The position numbers were made by a program, and so were the translations under genes. From Thinopyrum elongatum (lineage: Eukaryota; Streptophyta; Magnoliopsida; Poales; Poaceae), in contig CM022303.1 of assembly GCA_011799875.1 (NCBI GenBank), positions 428,219,108 through 428,283,107 of the forward strand: 64,000 nt of DNA, in the 5' to 3' direction. The notes under the pieces were generated by a model that ran no database searches, was not told the origin of the DNA, and saw nothing but the letters and a program-made list of their open reading frames with translations. This document shows positions 1 to 9,787 of this stretch, in pieces. Position 1 is the first letter of the stretch. Every line of letters starts with the position of its first letter.

Positions 1-1520
1 TGAGAAGAAGGAAATGGCAATTTTTCTCCAAAATTAGGACAGCTGATCTGGCGTTGATACTATCCGATGAGTGGATAACAGCCGAAATCCGGTGCACCCA
101 TCGGGCGATTGACTCGCCCTCTTCCTGGACGCAAGTGTCTAAATCAAGAATCGACAGAGGCTACTTGCACGCGTACTTGAAATTCTGAATAAAGCGCGTC
201 TTCAATTCAGCCCACGATCTGATGGAATTAGGGGGCAGCCCCTTCAACCAGGTACGAGCCGGCCCATCCAACATCATGGTGAAATACTTAGCGCACACAG
301 CGTCATTGACATCCAACATCTCCATGGCTAGCTCGTAGCTCTCAATCCAAGCCTCTGGGGACTGATCCACTGTGTAATTAGGCACCTTGTGGGGGCCCTT
401 AAAATCCTTGGGCAGGCGCTCATTACGTAAAGCCGGCACTAAGCATGGCACACCAAGGGTTTTAGAGGTCATTCCTGCCTCCACAGACACCGATGGGTAA
501 AACGAAGATTGTTGATGAGCCGCCAGCTCAGCCTCCCGATGTGCCTTGCCCTGCCCTGATCCACCAAAGCCTGAGCATTGTTATCAGTACGCGGCGGGTC
601 ATCCTACGGGGCTGGTTACGGTGCCGCTCACTGCTTGAAACCGCTGGGGAATCAATATGCCGGCTATAACTCCGACTGGGGCGTGGAGTCGAATGAATCC
701 GATCACGACTGTATGAGTAAGCCGCCTGCTGGGCTACTGCTGTCTGAAGAAGCTCCCCTACCCTTCGTATCTCCATCGCGGCAGGAGACTCTCCTTCCAC
801 GGGAAGAGCCGCCAGTCGTGTCGCCGCAGCAATCATGTTATCCAAAGGGTTAGAATAATGACCCGGCGGTGTCGGCACTTGCTGAGGCGGGGTCAAATTC
901 AAACAAGGCAGGTCTGCAACATGTGGCTGAGATGTCGCCCCAGTCACGGGCGCCTCGCCAGCCCGGTTTATCTCGGGAGGATTACTCGGCCCAGCCCCAG
1001 GTGTGTTGAAAAGATTCCTCGCATCATACTCCAAAGGTAAACGACTCTGGTGCCTCCTTTGCAGAACGGCATTAGATGCATTCTGATCCAAGCTTAACCG
1101 GAAGTTCTCCGCTTGAATCCATTGTGACGCTGCGTCCAGGGCGGCTCGTTCAGTCGCCATCCTAGCATTCTCAGCATTAAACTCCTCCTTGGCCTGAGCT
1201 ACTTCATCTCATAACTTTGCAACATCAACCTTATGATGTCCTTGATTCTCAGGCGTTACCTCTGCGGCTAATAAGGTCGCCAAAGCCTCCAAGAGCTCAG
1301 ATAGAACTTGAGCCGGCGGGCGCGCAGAGCCACTCACCACGGCCGTTGCCGTGGCCGTTGAACCGGAAGTCATGGCTGCTGCAGTTGATGAATTAAGCAC
1401 CGGCTGCGTGCCGGCCATGAAGATCGTGACTCTGTTCGGTGGCTCATAAGAGTCCGGAATACTGTTGCCATCAGAATAGCCCCTAAGCCCGCCGTCTTGC
1501 AGTTGATATATTGAACTAGT
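1..1520 (-). pseudogene. Decayed gag of a Ty3/gypsy retrotransposon (downstream part, runs off the window)
   Basis: Read on the minus strand from 1520 to 1, this is a gag polyprotein of a Ty3/gypsy element. Gag forms the particle that packages the element's RNA. The open pieces are 1532-1209, 1160-528 and 490-161. The last contains a typical retrotransposon gag core (YFTMMLDGPARTWLKGLPP, then SWAELKTRFIQNF), continued below 160 by VQEEGESIARWVHRI. The frame is broken: a TGA at 1211-1209 between two pieces that otherwise read on, a frame change near 500-530, and a TAG after the piece ending at 161. The middle piece has an N-terminal coiled-coil-like stretch and a Pro-rich linker. It is the continuation of the leader at 8323-8708, from which it is separated by the insertion at 1521-8322. 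pol would lie left of position 1. Family call is confident; the exact Triticeae family name is not. Confidence 0.85.
1516..1520. repeat. Target-site duplication, left copy (CTAGT)
   Basis: Five bases CTAGT flank the left LTR; CTGGT at 8323-8327 flanks the right LTR. They match at four of five positions and differ by a transition, as expected for an old 5-bp LTR-retrotransposon duplication. Confidence 0.75.
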
Positions 1521-2002
1521 TGTCGGTGTCAAAACCGGCAGACCTCGGGGTAGGGGGTCCCGAGCTGTGGATTCTCGGATTAATGGTAACAGGGACGAGG
1601 GACACGATGTTTTACCCAGGTTCAGGCCCTCTTAATGGAGGTAAAACCCTACGTCATGCTCTTGTTTATATTGATGGAGTATCAAGTACAGAGTTGATCT
1701 ACCTCGAGATCATACATTGTGGTCTAAACCCTAGAGGTATGATGAGTAATGTCATAATGATCTATCGACTAACCTGGCCTCGGCTTATATAATATACCAG
1801 AGGCCTAGGATAACAAGAGTCCTAGTCGAATATGTCGGTGGGGAGGAGTCCTTGTCTTGATCATCAAGTCTTGTGGAATCTTCCTAGTATATGTCATCGG
1901 CTGTCCGAACTTGCCCATTAGTGAATCGCCATGGGGGTCCTCGGCCTGACCCACTGGTCGGGAGACGACATGGTGAGTACCCCCTAGTCCAGGACACCGT
2001 CA
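1521..2002 (-). repeat. 3' LTR of the nested non-autonomous element
   Basis: 482 bp, TG...CA termini, direct repeat of 7841-8322. It is the 3' LTR because the purine-rich tract adjoins it at 2003-2017 on the minus strand. Confidence 0.9.
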
Positions 2003-2017
2003 GTAGCCCCCTGAACC
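2003..2017 (-). other. Polypurine tract of the nested element
   Basis: On the minus strand GGTTCAGGGGGCTAC immediately precedes the LTR start TGACGG, the position where plus-strand DNA synthesis is primed. Variants of this motif recur inside the element (near 2702, 2770, 3053 and 3146). Confidence 0.6.
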
Positions 2018-2257
2018 AGTCTTCAAGTTGGGGACGCTCCTCGGTTCTTCCAAACTTTTCTTCATCTTCGGTCGTCGGCCTTGAAAACTGGTTCAACAAA
2101 TCTTTCCATCTTTGATCTTGAGGATTGCCGAGCTAAATCTGAAGAGTTTATACGTCGGGCATCCAAGGAGCCCTTTAAGTCTTCGGCCTTTATCAATGCC
2201 TTGTTAGTTTTACGCCACACCTCGGGTTTAAAGTGTTTCCCGTGCGGCAGTGCCCTC

Positions 2258-2620
2258 TTGCATCCGAAATCCAACGCCAGATTGCATCCGAGGTATATCT
2301 TTTTGCAGCCGAGCACCAACGCCGGACTGCTTCCGAGCTCCAACACCGGACTTTATTCGAGCTCCAACGCCGGACTGTATCCGAGGTATCATAGATCACC
2401 TTGGTTCAAAAAAGTTGAAGGAGTTCAGCCGAGCTTAATGCTGGAAATGCCCTTTATGGAGCCAACTACTTGTATCCGAGCTTTATGCCGGACTACTTTC
2501 GAAGTATCTTTTGCAGTCGAGCACCAACGCCGGACTGTATCCGAGCTCTAACACCGGACTGTACCCGAGCTCCAACGCCGGACTGTACCTGAGCTCCAAC
2601 GCCGGACTGCATCCGAGGTG
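2258..2620. repeat. 24-bp minisatellite inside the nested element
   Basis: Imperfect tandem copies of a unit of about 24 bp built on CCGAGCTCCAACGCCGGACTG, with two clusters (about 2258-2390 and 2515-2620) split by related but more diverged copies. Because 24 is a multiple of three, the plus strand (antisense to the element) reads as an 8-residue repeat of the type SSNAGLYP within an open frame from 2081 to 2551. There is no sign that this frame is used as a protein. Confidence 0.8.
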
Positions 2621-5600
2621 GTGCACCACCTCGGCCATGTGCTAATTTTTATGAATTTAATTCCGATTTGTGCAATGTATTCTCTATAGAGATATATAGC
2701 CAGTAGCCCTCAAGGTGTGTGTCCGTTGAATGTCCGGCATGCACCTGAAGGATAGCATAAAATCGCAGATCCCAGTAGCCCCTGAGACTCAGGTCGATTC
2801 ACGAAATCGGCCTGAGGATCAATTCCCAGCTCGGCAGCATACTTAGGAATAGAAATGCGGTGTAATATATTAGAGGAAATAGTGATCGGTAGACGGGCCC
2901 TTGAGAGAGGGTCTTGAAAAGTTGTCGTAATATATCAGCTTGATGCCGAATAGGTCCATGATGGTACCTATTGTTGTCCGAAGACGCGTTTGCCCATAGC
3001 TCGGACAAGCCGAACACTAAGCACTTTGAATTTTCTGCATTGAATAGGCAATGCAGTAGCCCCCGAGCCACTGGTCGGGTGGAAACACCAGATCAGGGGA
3101 TCGATGTACCCCTTTAATATTTGTAAATGATAAGCCCGAAGCCTAGTAGCCCCCGAGCCTTAATTTGGGCACGGGTGGCCGAATTAAGGATCAATATCCG
3201 GAGTAAAATCACAAATAATGATTTTATGTATCCATGTACTCTACATCATTAATAAACGGATCCGCAGTGTACAAAACTTTGTTGACCGACCATCAGCTTC
3301 AACCTCCTCGGCCAGTAGCCAGGGAGTGTTTGTCCTACTTTATAAAGCCTTTATAAGGGCAAAGATTTACGACAGACAAGGCAATCCGGTCATATGGTTT
3401 TATAAACAAAGGTATGCGGAGAGATATGTTATATTACTTTTTAACATAAGAAACATCTTCCAAAGAAAATAGTCCCACTATCGGTTCCTTTCTTTGGTTG
3501 TCATGCCGACCATGATCATGAAACCTCGCCTCCGATCATTGTGGGAGAAAAATATTGAGGATTTAGTTCGGGGAAAGTTCCCGAACTCTGTGGTCTCTAA
3601 TGAATCGAAATTTTCACTTCCATCGTTGCCGACCAATTATATTCTTTAAGATAGCTAGCTTTCGGCTTCACCCAGTCTGAGGTACTAACCCGGATGACCC
3701 GGTAGTAACAATCACAGAGGTGCTCCCTTTACCGCCTAGCCGAACAATCGGGAACATAGGGGTAAGCACAGGAGCCAGGCAACCCAGCTTGGCCAAAATC
3801 TTAAGTCAATTTTGATGCATATTTATGGCTTTATAACGATAATTACGGAAGGCAGCGCTTGTATACTGAATACAAACACTAATGATATATGTTTATTTTG
3901 ACTCTGTTGCGACCGTTTATCAGTTGAAAGTGGCCCATCATCGGCTTCTACCCCTTTGTAGATACTATGCAGGGTGTCTCCGCAGTAACAAGACAACCCT
4001 TAGCCGATGTCTCGGTGCCCGGAGGCGGTTGTGTTAGTGGGAATAAGGCAATCAGATATGCGGGCTTTATAACTTTCACTTAGTCATAGGAGCTTTAAAC
4101 TGGGGAAGCTAGCTATGAGCCCCCGGTTAGTGTTCGGCACCGAAAAAAGTCTAGCCATTAGCACTTCGGCCAATGTTATGAAAGGCCCATCGTTTAACAT
4201 GGGGTAATCGGTATCGATCTATAGTTTGACACCGTCATCGGATCGCTGACCAGTTTACACCCATTGTGACAGTCAGCTTTCGGCTTTCTCCACTGAGGTG
4301 CTTAACCATTCGAGCTGGAAGCACAATCGCAGTGGTTCTCCCTTTGCACACCTAGTCGAACAAAGCGAAACGTAGGAGGCAAGCACAGGAGCCGGGCAAC
4401 CCAACTATTGACCGAAGACACAATTCGAAACCGATGCATATATAGCAATATCCGAGAATGTTTTTGCCGAATCTCTAAAGGTGTTCGACGTTCACTGCGA
4501 GAGTTATGCTGGAAACACACAAATAGTTTAAAAGTGCCATAGGCTTGGAAAACCAAAAAAACTTCAGTAAAAACTTTATGCCCGCACTAAATCAAGTCAT
4601 TTGGTGCCAATCCGAAAATTGGTCTTACTTTTGTGCTTCTATCGTGGATTAATAAGACACATCCGATCTCAAGACTTCAAACGGGTCAGGCTACGGCTGC
4701 AACCTCCTATCCCGAAGGCGGAGCACTGCTCTTTAGGCCAGCTTAGCGAACTAAACTCGAGTGGCATTAGAGAGAAAATAGGTTATCCGGCTATTGACCA
4801 CACACTCGAGTCGAGAAAAGAGTGGTAGAAAAAAACTTTGCAACGACTTAGAAGAAGAACACTTATTATAAAACAGCTCATATAAATTTAAGAGCCCCCA
4901 GTAGACATGGGAAACGAAGTGTTTTTAACAAACAATGTTTGTTGACAAACTAAGTTTTTAACACAAATATAATGTTTGGTCGAACTGAACAAGAATTAAA
5001 AAAAAACTGGGCATGGAAGTGACTTAGCTGGTTAATGTGCTCGGTGTCGATGCGCGGCCCGAGCTTACGGTGGGACGAGGTCCCAGCCCCCAAGCCTGTC
5101 CCGAGGTGGCGGAGCGAAGAGCTCGGCACTCCGAAGTGGCGACATAGCGCAGCCAATGTGGCAGGGTGGAACCCCCAGTCCGACAGAGGCGACGGAGTAG
5201 GCTGGCAGTATGACGTCGAAGTCCCCGGCGTGGGTTAATGAAGTGATGATGAAGCCCCCAGTCCAGCCAAGGTGACGTGGTACGTCGGTACGCCGAGGTG
5301 ACATTGCTGCCCAACCCGGATCATTTACCTATGCACAGAAAATAGTGCAAGCCGGAGATAATAGTAATAATAATAAATTAAAAAACTCATTGCATAATTA
5401 ATAATTTATGCAAAGTGAGTAATAAAGAAATATGGCCCGTGTGCCGAACACTCGATGAGGTAGAACTCTCTCAGCGATGCCGAAGTCCCCGAGGCAACCG
5501 AACATGTCGGTATGGCAATTCGGCCAACAAGGTGATCACGCGAGCCGATTTATGCCGATTGGGACGACAACGTAGGCCTGCCGAAGTGACCGCGTGACGC

Positions 5601-7840
5601 AGTCAAAGTCGATTACCTACACATGTAAAATAGTGCAGTCCAAAAAATAATAATATAAATATATAAAAAATCCTCGCATAATTAATTTACGCAAAATATT
5701 TTTTTAAAGAGATGTGGCATGGCGTCGAAGCGAATGTCGATGCGGGGCGTCGGCGTGACAAAGCCTGAACTCGCAAGGTGGTCCGAGTCCCCGATGTGGC
5801 GTTTGCCGAACTACAGACGGGAAGCTGACCGAACCGCCACGCAACCATCGTTAATGCGGCCACCATTTGACAGTCCTGTGTACAGGGGATGGAACAAACC
5901 AGAGTAATATTCCTCAGAAAAAATAAACCCATGCAAGCAAAAATTAGTAGGATTAATAGCACTTGGCTTATTTGTTGTAGCAATCCAAAGAGACACATGC
6001 GGGCGTTCATGGATTTGCATCTAGTAATAGTACTAGTGCCAGCGCTAGCTTGATGTTGCGTGCACGATCTCGGCTGGGACACAGCCGTTCAGGATCTCCC
6101 ATGATGCGTAGCACGTCCTCACAAGTCGCGTCTGCTGCTAGTCCGTCATAGCGGACCTTAGATCCGATGTGTAACCGGACGGCGCACACGGCCGCCGCCG
6201 CTCTGCAAAATTAGTGCAGTACAAAAGAACAGAAAATATTCTCTGTATATTAATTTATGTGCTAAACAAATAGCTAAGAAAAATAAAACCTGGACGCCGA
6301 TGATCGCGGAGGACCAGAATAAATAAAGAAACATCGGTCGAACTTTGATCGTTGATGAAGAGGTCTAGGCTTGTGGCGGGACGAAGAAGTAGTCCTCGGC
6401 CTGGCCGAGGTACCAGCCCCCAAGCCCGAGTTGATCGAGCGGAGAGCTCGGCTTGACGATGTGGCGATGCAACATGGTCGACATTGTGAGGCAAAAGCCC
6501 CTGGTACAGCCGAGGTGACGAAGTTGGTCGGCTGGTGATGCCGAACTCCCTGGAGTAGGTTGATGAAGAGATGGCGAAGCCCCCGGTCTAGGCAGGGTGA
6601 CGGGGCAGGTCGTTGGTATGACGTTTGCAGCCCCATGCCAGCCGAGGTGTCGAAGCAGGTCGGCGTGGTGGACATCGGCTTGGTCAGACGGATTAGTATT
6701 TGGGATTTCTTCAGAATCGTCCTCCGGTACTATGGTGCGAGGGGCGAGTCCGGCCAAGGTTGACTCCTGATGTTCGAACGCCGAAGTCGCGTCCAGGATT
6801 GAAGAAGCAATAGTGCGGCGATGCCGACACGGGCCGGATCTTGTGACGCGGTCGATGTCCGCTTGATGAAGTGACCATGCGGCGATGCCGGTGTGCCCGC
6901 TCCGTATAATTCGTGGGGCGACAATGTTGGTGATGATTTACCCTTCATGATGCCGAACTCTTGTTCGGCTTGCCGAGATAATGATCCGAAGAGGTTGAGT
7001 TCGGCTCGATGAAGCGACGACCCGTCTGGCGCAAGTCGGCTGCCGTGCAGCAATGTTGTCGGACTGGTTTGACACCGGTGCAACGGTGAAGTTTACCTCC
7101 GAAAAGGAGGAAAATTTGTGAGCATGTGTTTAGAAACAAAACACAATACCCTAGAAAGAGATTCCTCAAAAAGGTTGTCCAATATCCCGTTCATGAAGAA
7201 AGATGAACTCGGGTCGGACTCGTATTCGCGCAGAAAACAGATCTGAAAATTAATGCGCTTATCGGAGGTTTCCTGGAGTTTGAACGGTCGGATCAAGCTG
7301 AAATTTTGAGGGGCGGTAGATATAGGAATTCCGTAGCCGATCAACGGTTGGATCTTCGAAAGGACATCCGAGCTAGATGCTGGACACTACGCTCCAAACT
7401 CGTCCGGATTCTCGTCCAGATTCGACAGGGCTCCGGTTTATCAAAGATTGCTCCATCGGAACGCGTCGAAATTTTACAAGGTTGTTATAGACTCAATTCT
7501 GCACAATTCCACCAAAGGAATCGTCAAAGCGATGTTCAAGGAGGCGGTGGCCGCGGATACAAGTTCGCTATCTGGAAAAACAGCACGGTTGCACGAGGGC
7601 AATGTTGACGTTGAGCCCCCGGGCTCCATGGATGATTCCTCCATGATCTTGATAGAGATCGGAGTTGATGATGACGAGGATATATGTCCGATCTTGACGA
7701 TCCGAAGAGGAGCCTGGTCCTTGGCCCAGCCGAGGTGACCAGTCGTGCCGGCGATGAAGACGCCGACATCGCAGTTGATCTGCAGACCAGCCATTGATCC
7801 ATTGTCGATCACACAGTGGAACTCTCAATGAAAGCACCAT
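2621..7840 (-). other. Non-coding, repeat-rich interior of the nested element
   Basis: No recognisable protein domain in any frame. About 3640-3830 and 4270-4440 are diverged copies of one segment (both contain CAGGAGCC next to GGGCAACCCA or AGGCAACCCA). GC-rich segments at about 5040-5300, 5420-5600, 5715-5790 and 6400-6700 share phrases such as AGCCCCCAGTCCAGCC and CCGAGGTGACG. The stretch looks like a degenerate repeat array of the kind seen between pol and the 3' LTR of large grass retrotransposons. Short open frames here are taken as chance. Confidence 0.6.
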
Positions 7841-8322
7841 TGTCGGTGTCAAAATTGGCAGACCTTGAGGTAGGGGGTCCCGAGCTGTGGATTCTCGGAT
7901 CAATGGTAACAGGGACGAGGGACATGATGTTTTACCCAAGTTCAGGCCCTCTTAATGGAGGTAAAACCCTATGTCCTGCTCTCGTTTATATTGATGGAGT
8001 ATCAAGTACAGAGTTGATCTACCTCGAGATCATATGTTGTGGTCTAAACCCTAGAGGTATGATGAGTAATGTCATAATGATCTATCGACTAACCCGGCCT
8101 CGGCTTATATAATATACCAGAGGCCTAGGATAACAAGAGTCCTAGTCGAATACGTCGGTGGGGAGGAGTCCTTATCTTGATCATCAAGTCTTGTGGAATC
8201 TTCCTCGTATATGTCATCGGCTGTCCGAACTGGCCCATTAGTGAATCGCCATGGGGGTCCTCTGCCCGACCCACTGGTCGGGAGACAACGTGGTGAGTAC
8301 CCCCTAGTCCAGGACACCGTCA
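7841..8322 (-). repeat. 5' LTR of the nested non-autonomous element
   Basis: 482 bp, same ends and length as 1521-2002 with about 21 differences. On the minus strand the sequence next to its inner edge (ATGGTGCTTTCATTGAGAG, 7840-7822) is where the primer-binding site should be; I could not assign the tRNA. Confidence 0.9.
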
Positions 8323-8708
8323 CTGGTCTCACCGGTTGAAGGCTCATCATCAGAGTAGATGGCCGTCTCTCCACCGGATATAGATCCTTCCTCGAGAGCC
8401 GCCCCGTGGATGAAACCAACAAAGGCGTGCTGGCGGTTTGAACCTTGGTGGGTCGTGCACGCTGAGACGTCTCGACGATGTCGGTGCAGGTGTCCGGCTC
8501 AGGTTCCAACTCGCCGATCTTGCTGATGAAGACGTGGATTCCGCCGAAGGGGACCCGGTACCCGTACTCGATTGAGCCGGCCTCGGGGCCCCAGCCAGCG
8601 TCATCGATGTAGAGCTTGCCGTGGCAACTCTTGGTCATCCAGCCCACGACATATCCCTTGATCCCTAAGAAGCTGCCCTTCAAGAACTCGAAACCACCAT
8701 GCGCTGGC
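8323..8708 (-). pseudogene. Gag leader of the outer gypsy element (upstream part)
   Basis: On the minus strand a frame is open from 8782 into the nested element. It includes FLKGSFLGIKGYVVGWMTKS and an acidic stretch (GELEPEPDTC). At the insertion point a second frame (ending DDEPSTGET) reads straight into SSIYQLQDGGL at 1520 when the 6.8-kb nested element and one copy of the duplication are removed. So 8708-8323 and 1520-1 were one continuous gag region. It lies directly downstream of the primer-binding site and LTR. Confidence 0.7.
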
Positions 8709-8726
8709 CCCACGGTGGGCGCCAAC
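8709..8726 (-). other. Primer-binding site of the outer gypsy element
   Basis: On the minus strand the LTR end CCACAACA is followed by GT and then TGGCGCCCACCGTGGGGC, a standard 18-base TGG-starting primer-binding site for reverse transcription. It sets the element's orientation and LTR boundary. Confidence 0.85.
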
Positions 8727-9267
8727 TGTTGTGGACTTAACACGGCAGATGCCCTAGCTAAAGGACTTAGGTGTGGAGCCATCGCAACTAGGTTAGCTTG
8801 AAGGGGTTGAATGGGGCAAAGGACATAGAGTTTACCCAGGTTCGGCCCTTCTCAATGAGGTAAAAGCCTACTCCTGCTTTCAGTTGTATTGCTTGGGGTT
8901 CGATTACCAGGGAGCGGATACGCTTGACCTAGTCTTCGATTGATCATTTCTTGAGTTAACCCGCCGTCGGGTCACCCCCTTTATATACAGGTTGATGCCC
9001 GGCGGCTTACAGAGTCCCGGCCGGCTCACACAAACGTGACCGGCTCGGTTTCTAACTAAGCTTGCCTTACAAACCAAATTAAACATATGGCAGCTCATCC
9101 CTTTGGGCCTCTAATCGCCCCTAGGTCTTGGTCCTTCAATAAGCCTGCTTCATGAACCACCATCTACATATCTTCTTGGACCTTATCGGGCTTCTTCATC
9201 TTTAAACCGCTGGTGACATGACCCGGCCCCTCCTGGCGGGTCATACCCAGTAGTTATATCCCCAACA
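8727..9267 (-). repeat. 5' LTR of the outer gypsy element
   Basis: 541 bp. On the minus strand it begins TGTTGGGGATATAACTAC and ends CCACAACA, followed by a primer-binding site. It contains a TATA-like CCTTTATATACAGG stretch near 8980 (plus-strand reading). The 3' LTR must lie left of the window. The element joined host DNA at 9268 and has removed or displaced the end of the transposase-like gene that begins at about 9788. Confidence 0.88.
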
Positions 9268-9334
9268 GATGTGATATTTTTTAGTAAATGGTGGACGAGG
9301 GAGATAAGATGCAGAATGCTACACAATGAACCAA

Positions 9335-9413
9335 TCCCTCTTCCAATAATATAAGAGTGTTTTGAACACTGGTGTACTGTACAAAACGCTCTTATATTAT
9401 GGGACAGAGGGAG
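9335..9413. mobile_element. Stowaway-type MITE, short
   Basis: Inverted ends CCCTCTTCCAATAATATAAG (left) and, read backwards from the right, CCCTCTGTCCCATAATATAA, about 79 bp in all. The right end is followed by TA; the left flank is AT, so the TA duplication is mutated or my border is off by a base. Ends and size fit the Tc1/mariner-derived Stowaway MITEs of grasses. Confidence 0.75.
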
Positions 9414-9787
9414 TAGCTATTAATGTAAGTATAGTGATAGACGACGTTCAGTCCTTACAAGAGGACTGCAGAGCTAAACCACTTCAAAAGCATTGGGTTG
9501 ATTCTAAATTTATGTAAGAGTCGATACAGATCTTATAATATCCACCAAATGGAGGATAACGAGGCTAACATGTGCAGTCATGCTACATAATCAACCAGCT
9601 ATGAAAGTAAGTATGATCATACAGGGCAAGAGGTACTCACAGGGGCAATGCAGTGTGCAGTATAGTTGTGAGATTATGTGGTCCCTTGAGAATGAATGTT
9701 CTTCTGCAAACAGTTTTCGTACAAGTGAGACGTTAAGGAACATGCAGAAATGTAGTTCAAATTGTCATGTGATATCATAGACAGTAC
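9414..9787. other. No gene seen
   Basis: Moderately AT-rich sequence between a MITE and the last recognisable exon of the transposase-like gene. It would be downstream intron sequence of that gene; I see no further exon with confidence. Confidence 0.4.

Larger units (their letters stand above)
1521..8322 (-). mobile_element. Complete non-autonomous LTR retrotransposon nested in gag of a gypsy element
   Basis: Two direct repeats of 482 bp (1521-2002 and 7841-8322) bound a 5838-bp interior. On the minus strand each LTR begins TGACGGTGTCC and ends GACACCGACA. On that strand the interior begins beside the LTR at 7840 with a primer-binding-like segment and ends at 2003 with a purine tract (GGTTCAGGGGGCTAC), which fixes the orientation. 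I found no gag, protease, reverse transcriptase or integrase motif in the interior, so the element must have moved with proteins from another element. By my count the LTRs differ at about 21 of 482 positions (about 95.6% identity), so it is not a recent insertion. The interior is full of internal repeats (2258-2620, 3640-4560, 5040-6700). It interrupts the gag leader of the gypsy element whose other parts are at 1-1520 and 8323-9267. Confidence 0.88.

Noticed and set aside
5024..6757. Cluster of 60-130 codon frames on both strands
   Set aside because: GC-rich repeat sequence in the interior of the non-autonomous element; no retroviral-type motif and no conserved frame between repeats.
7816..8112. 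98-codon frame and its copy at 1520-1792
   Set aside because: Both lie inside the LTRs of one element, on the antisense strand, with no domain.
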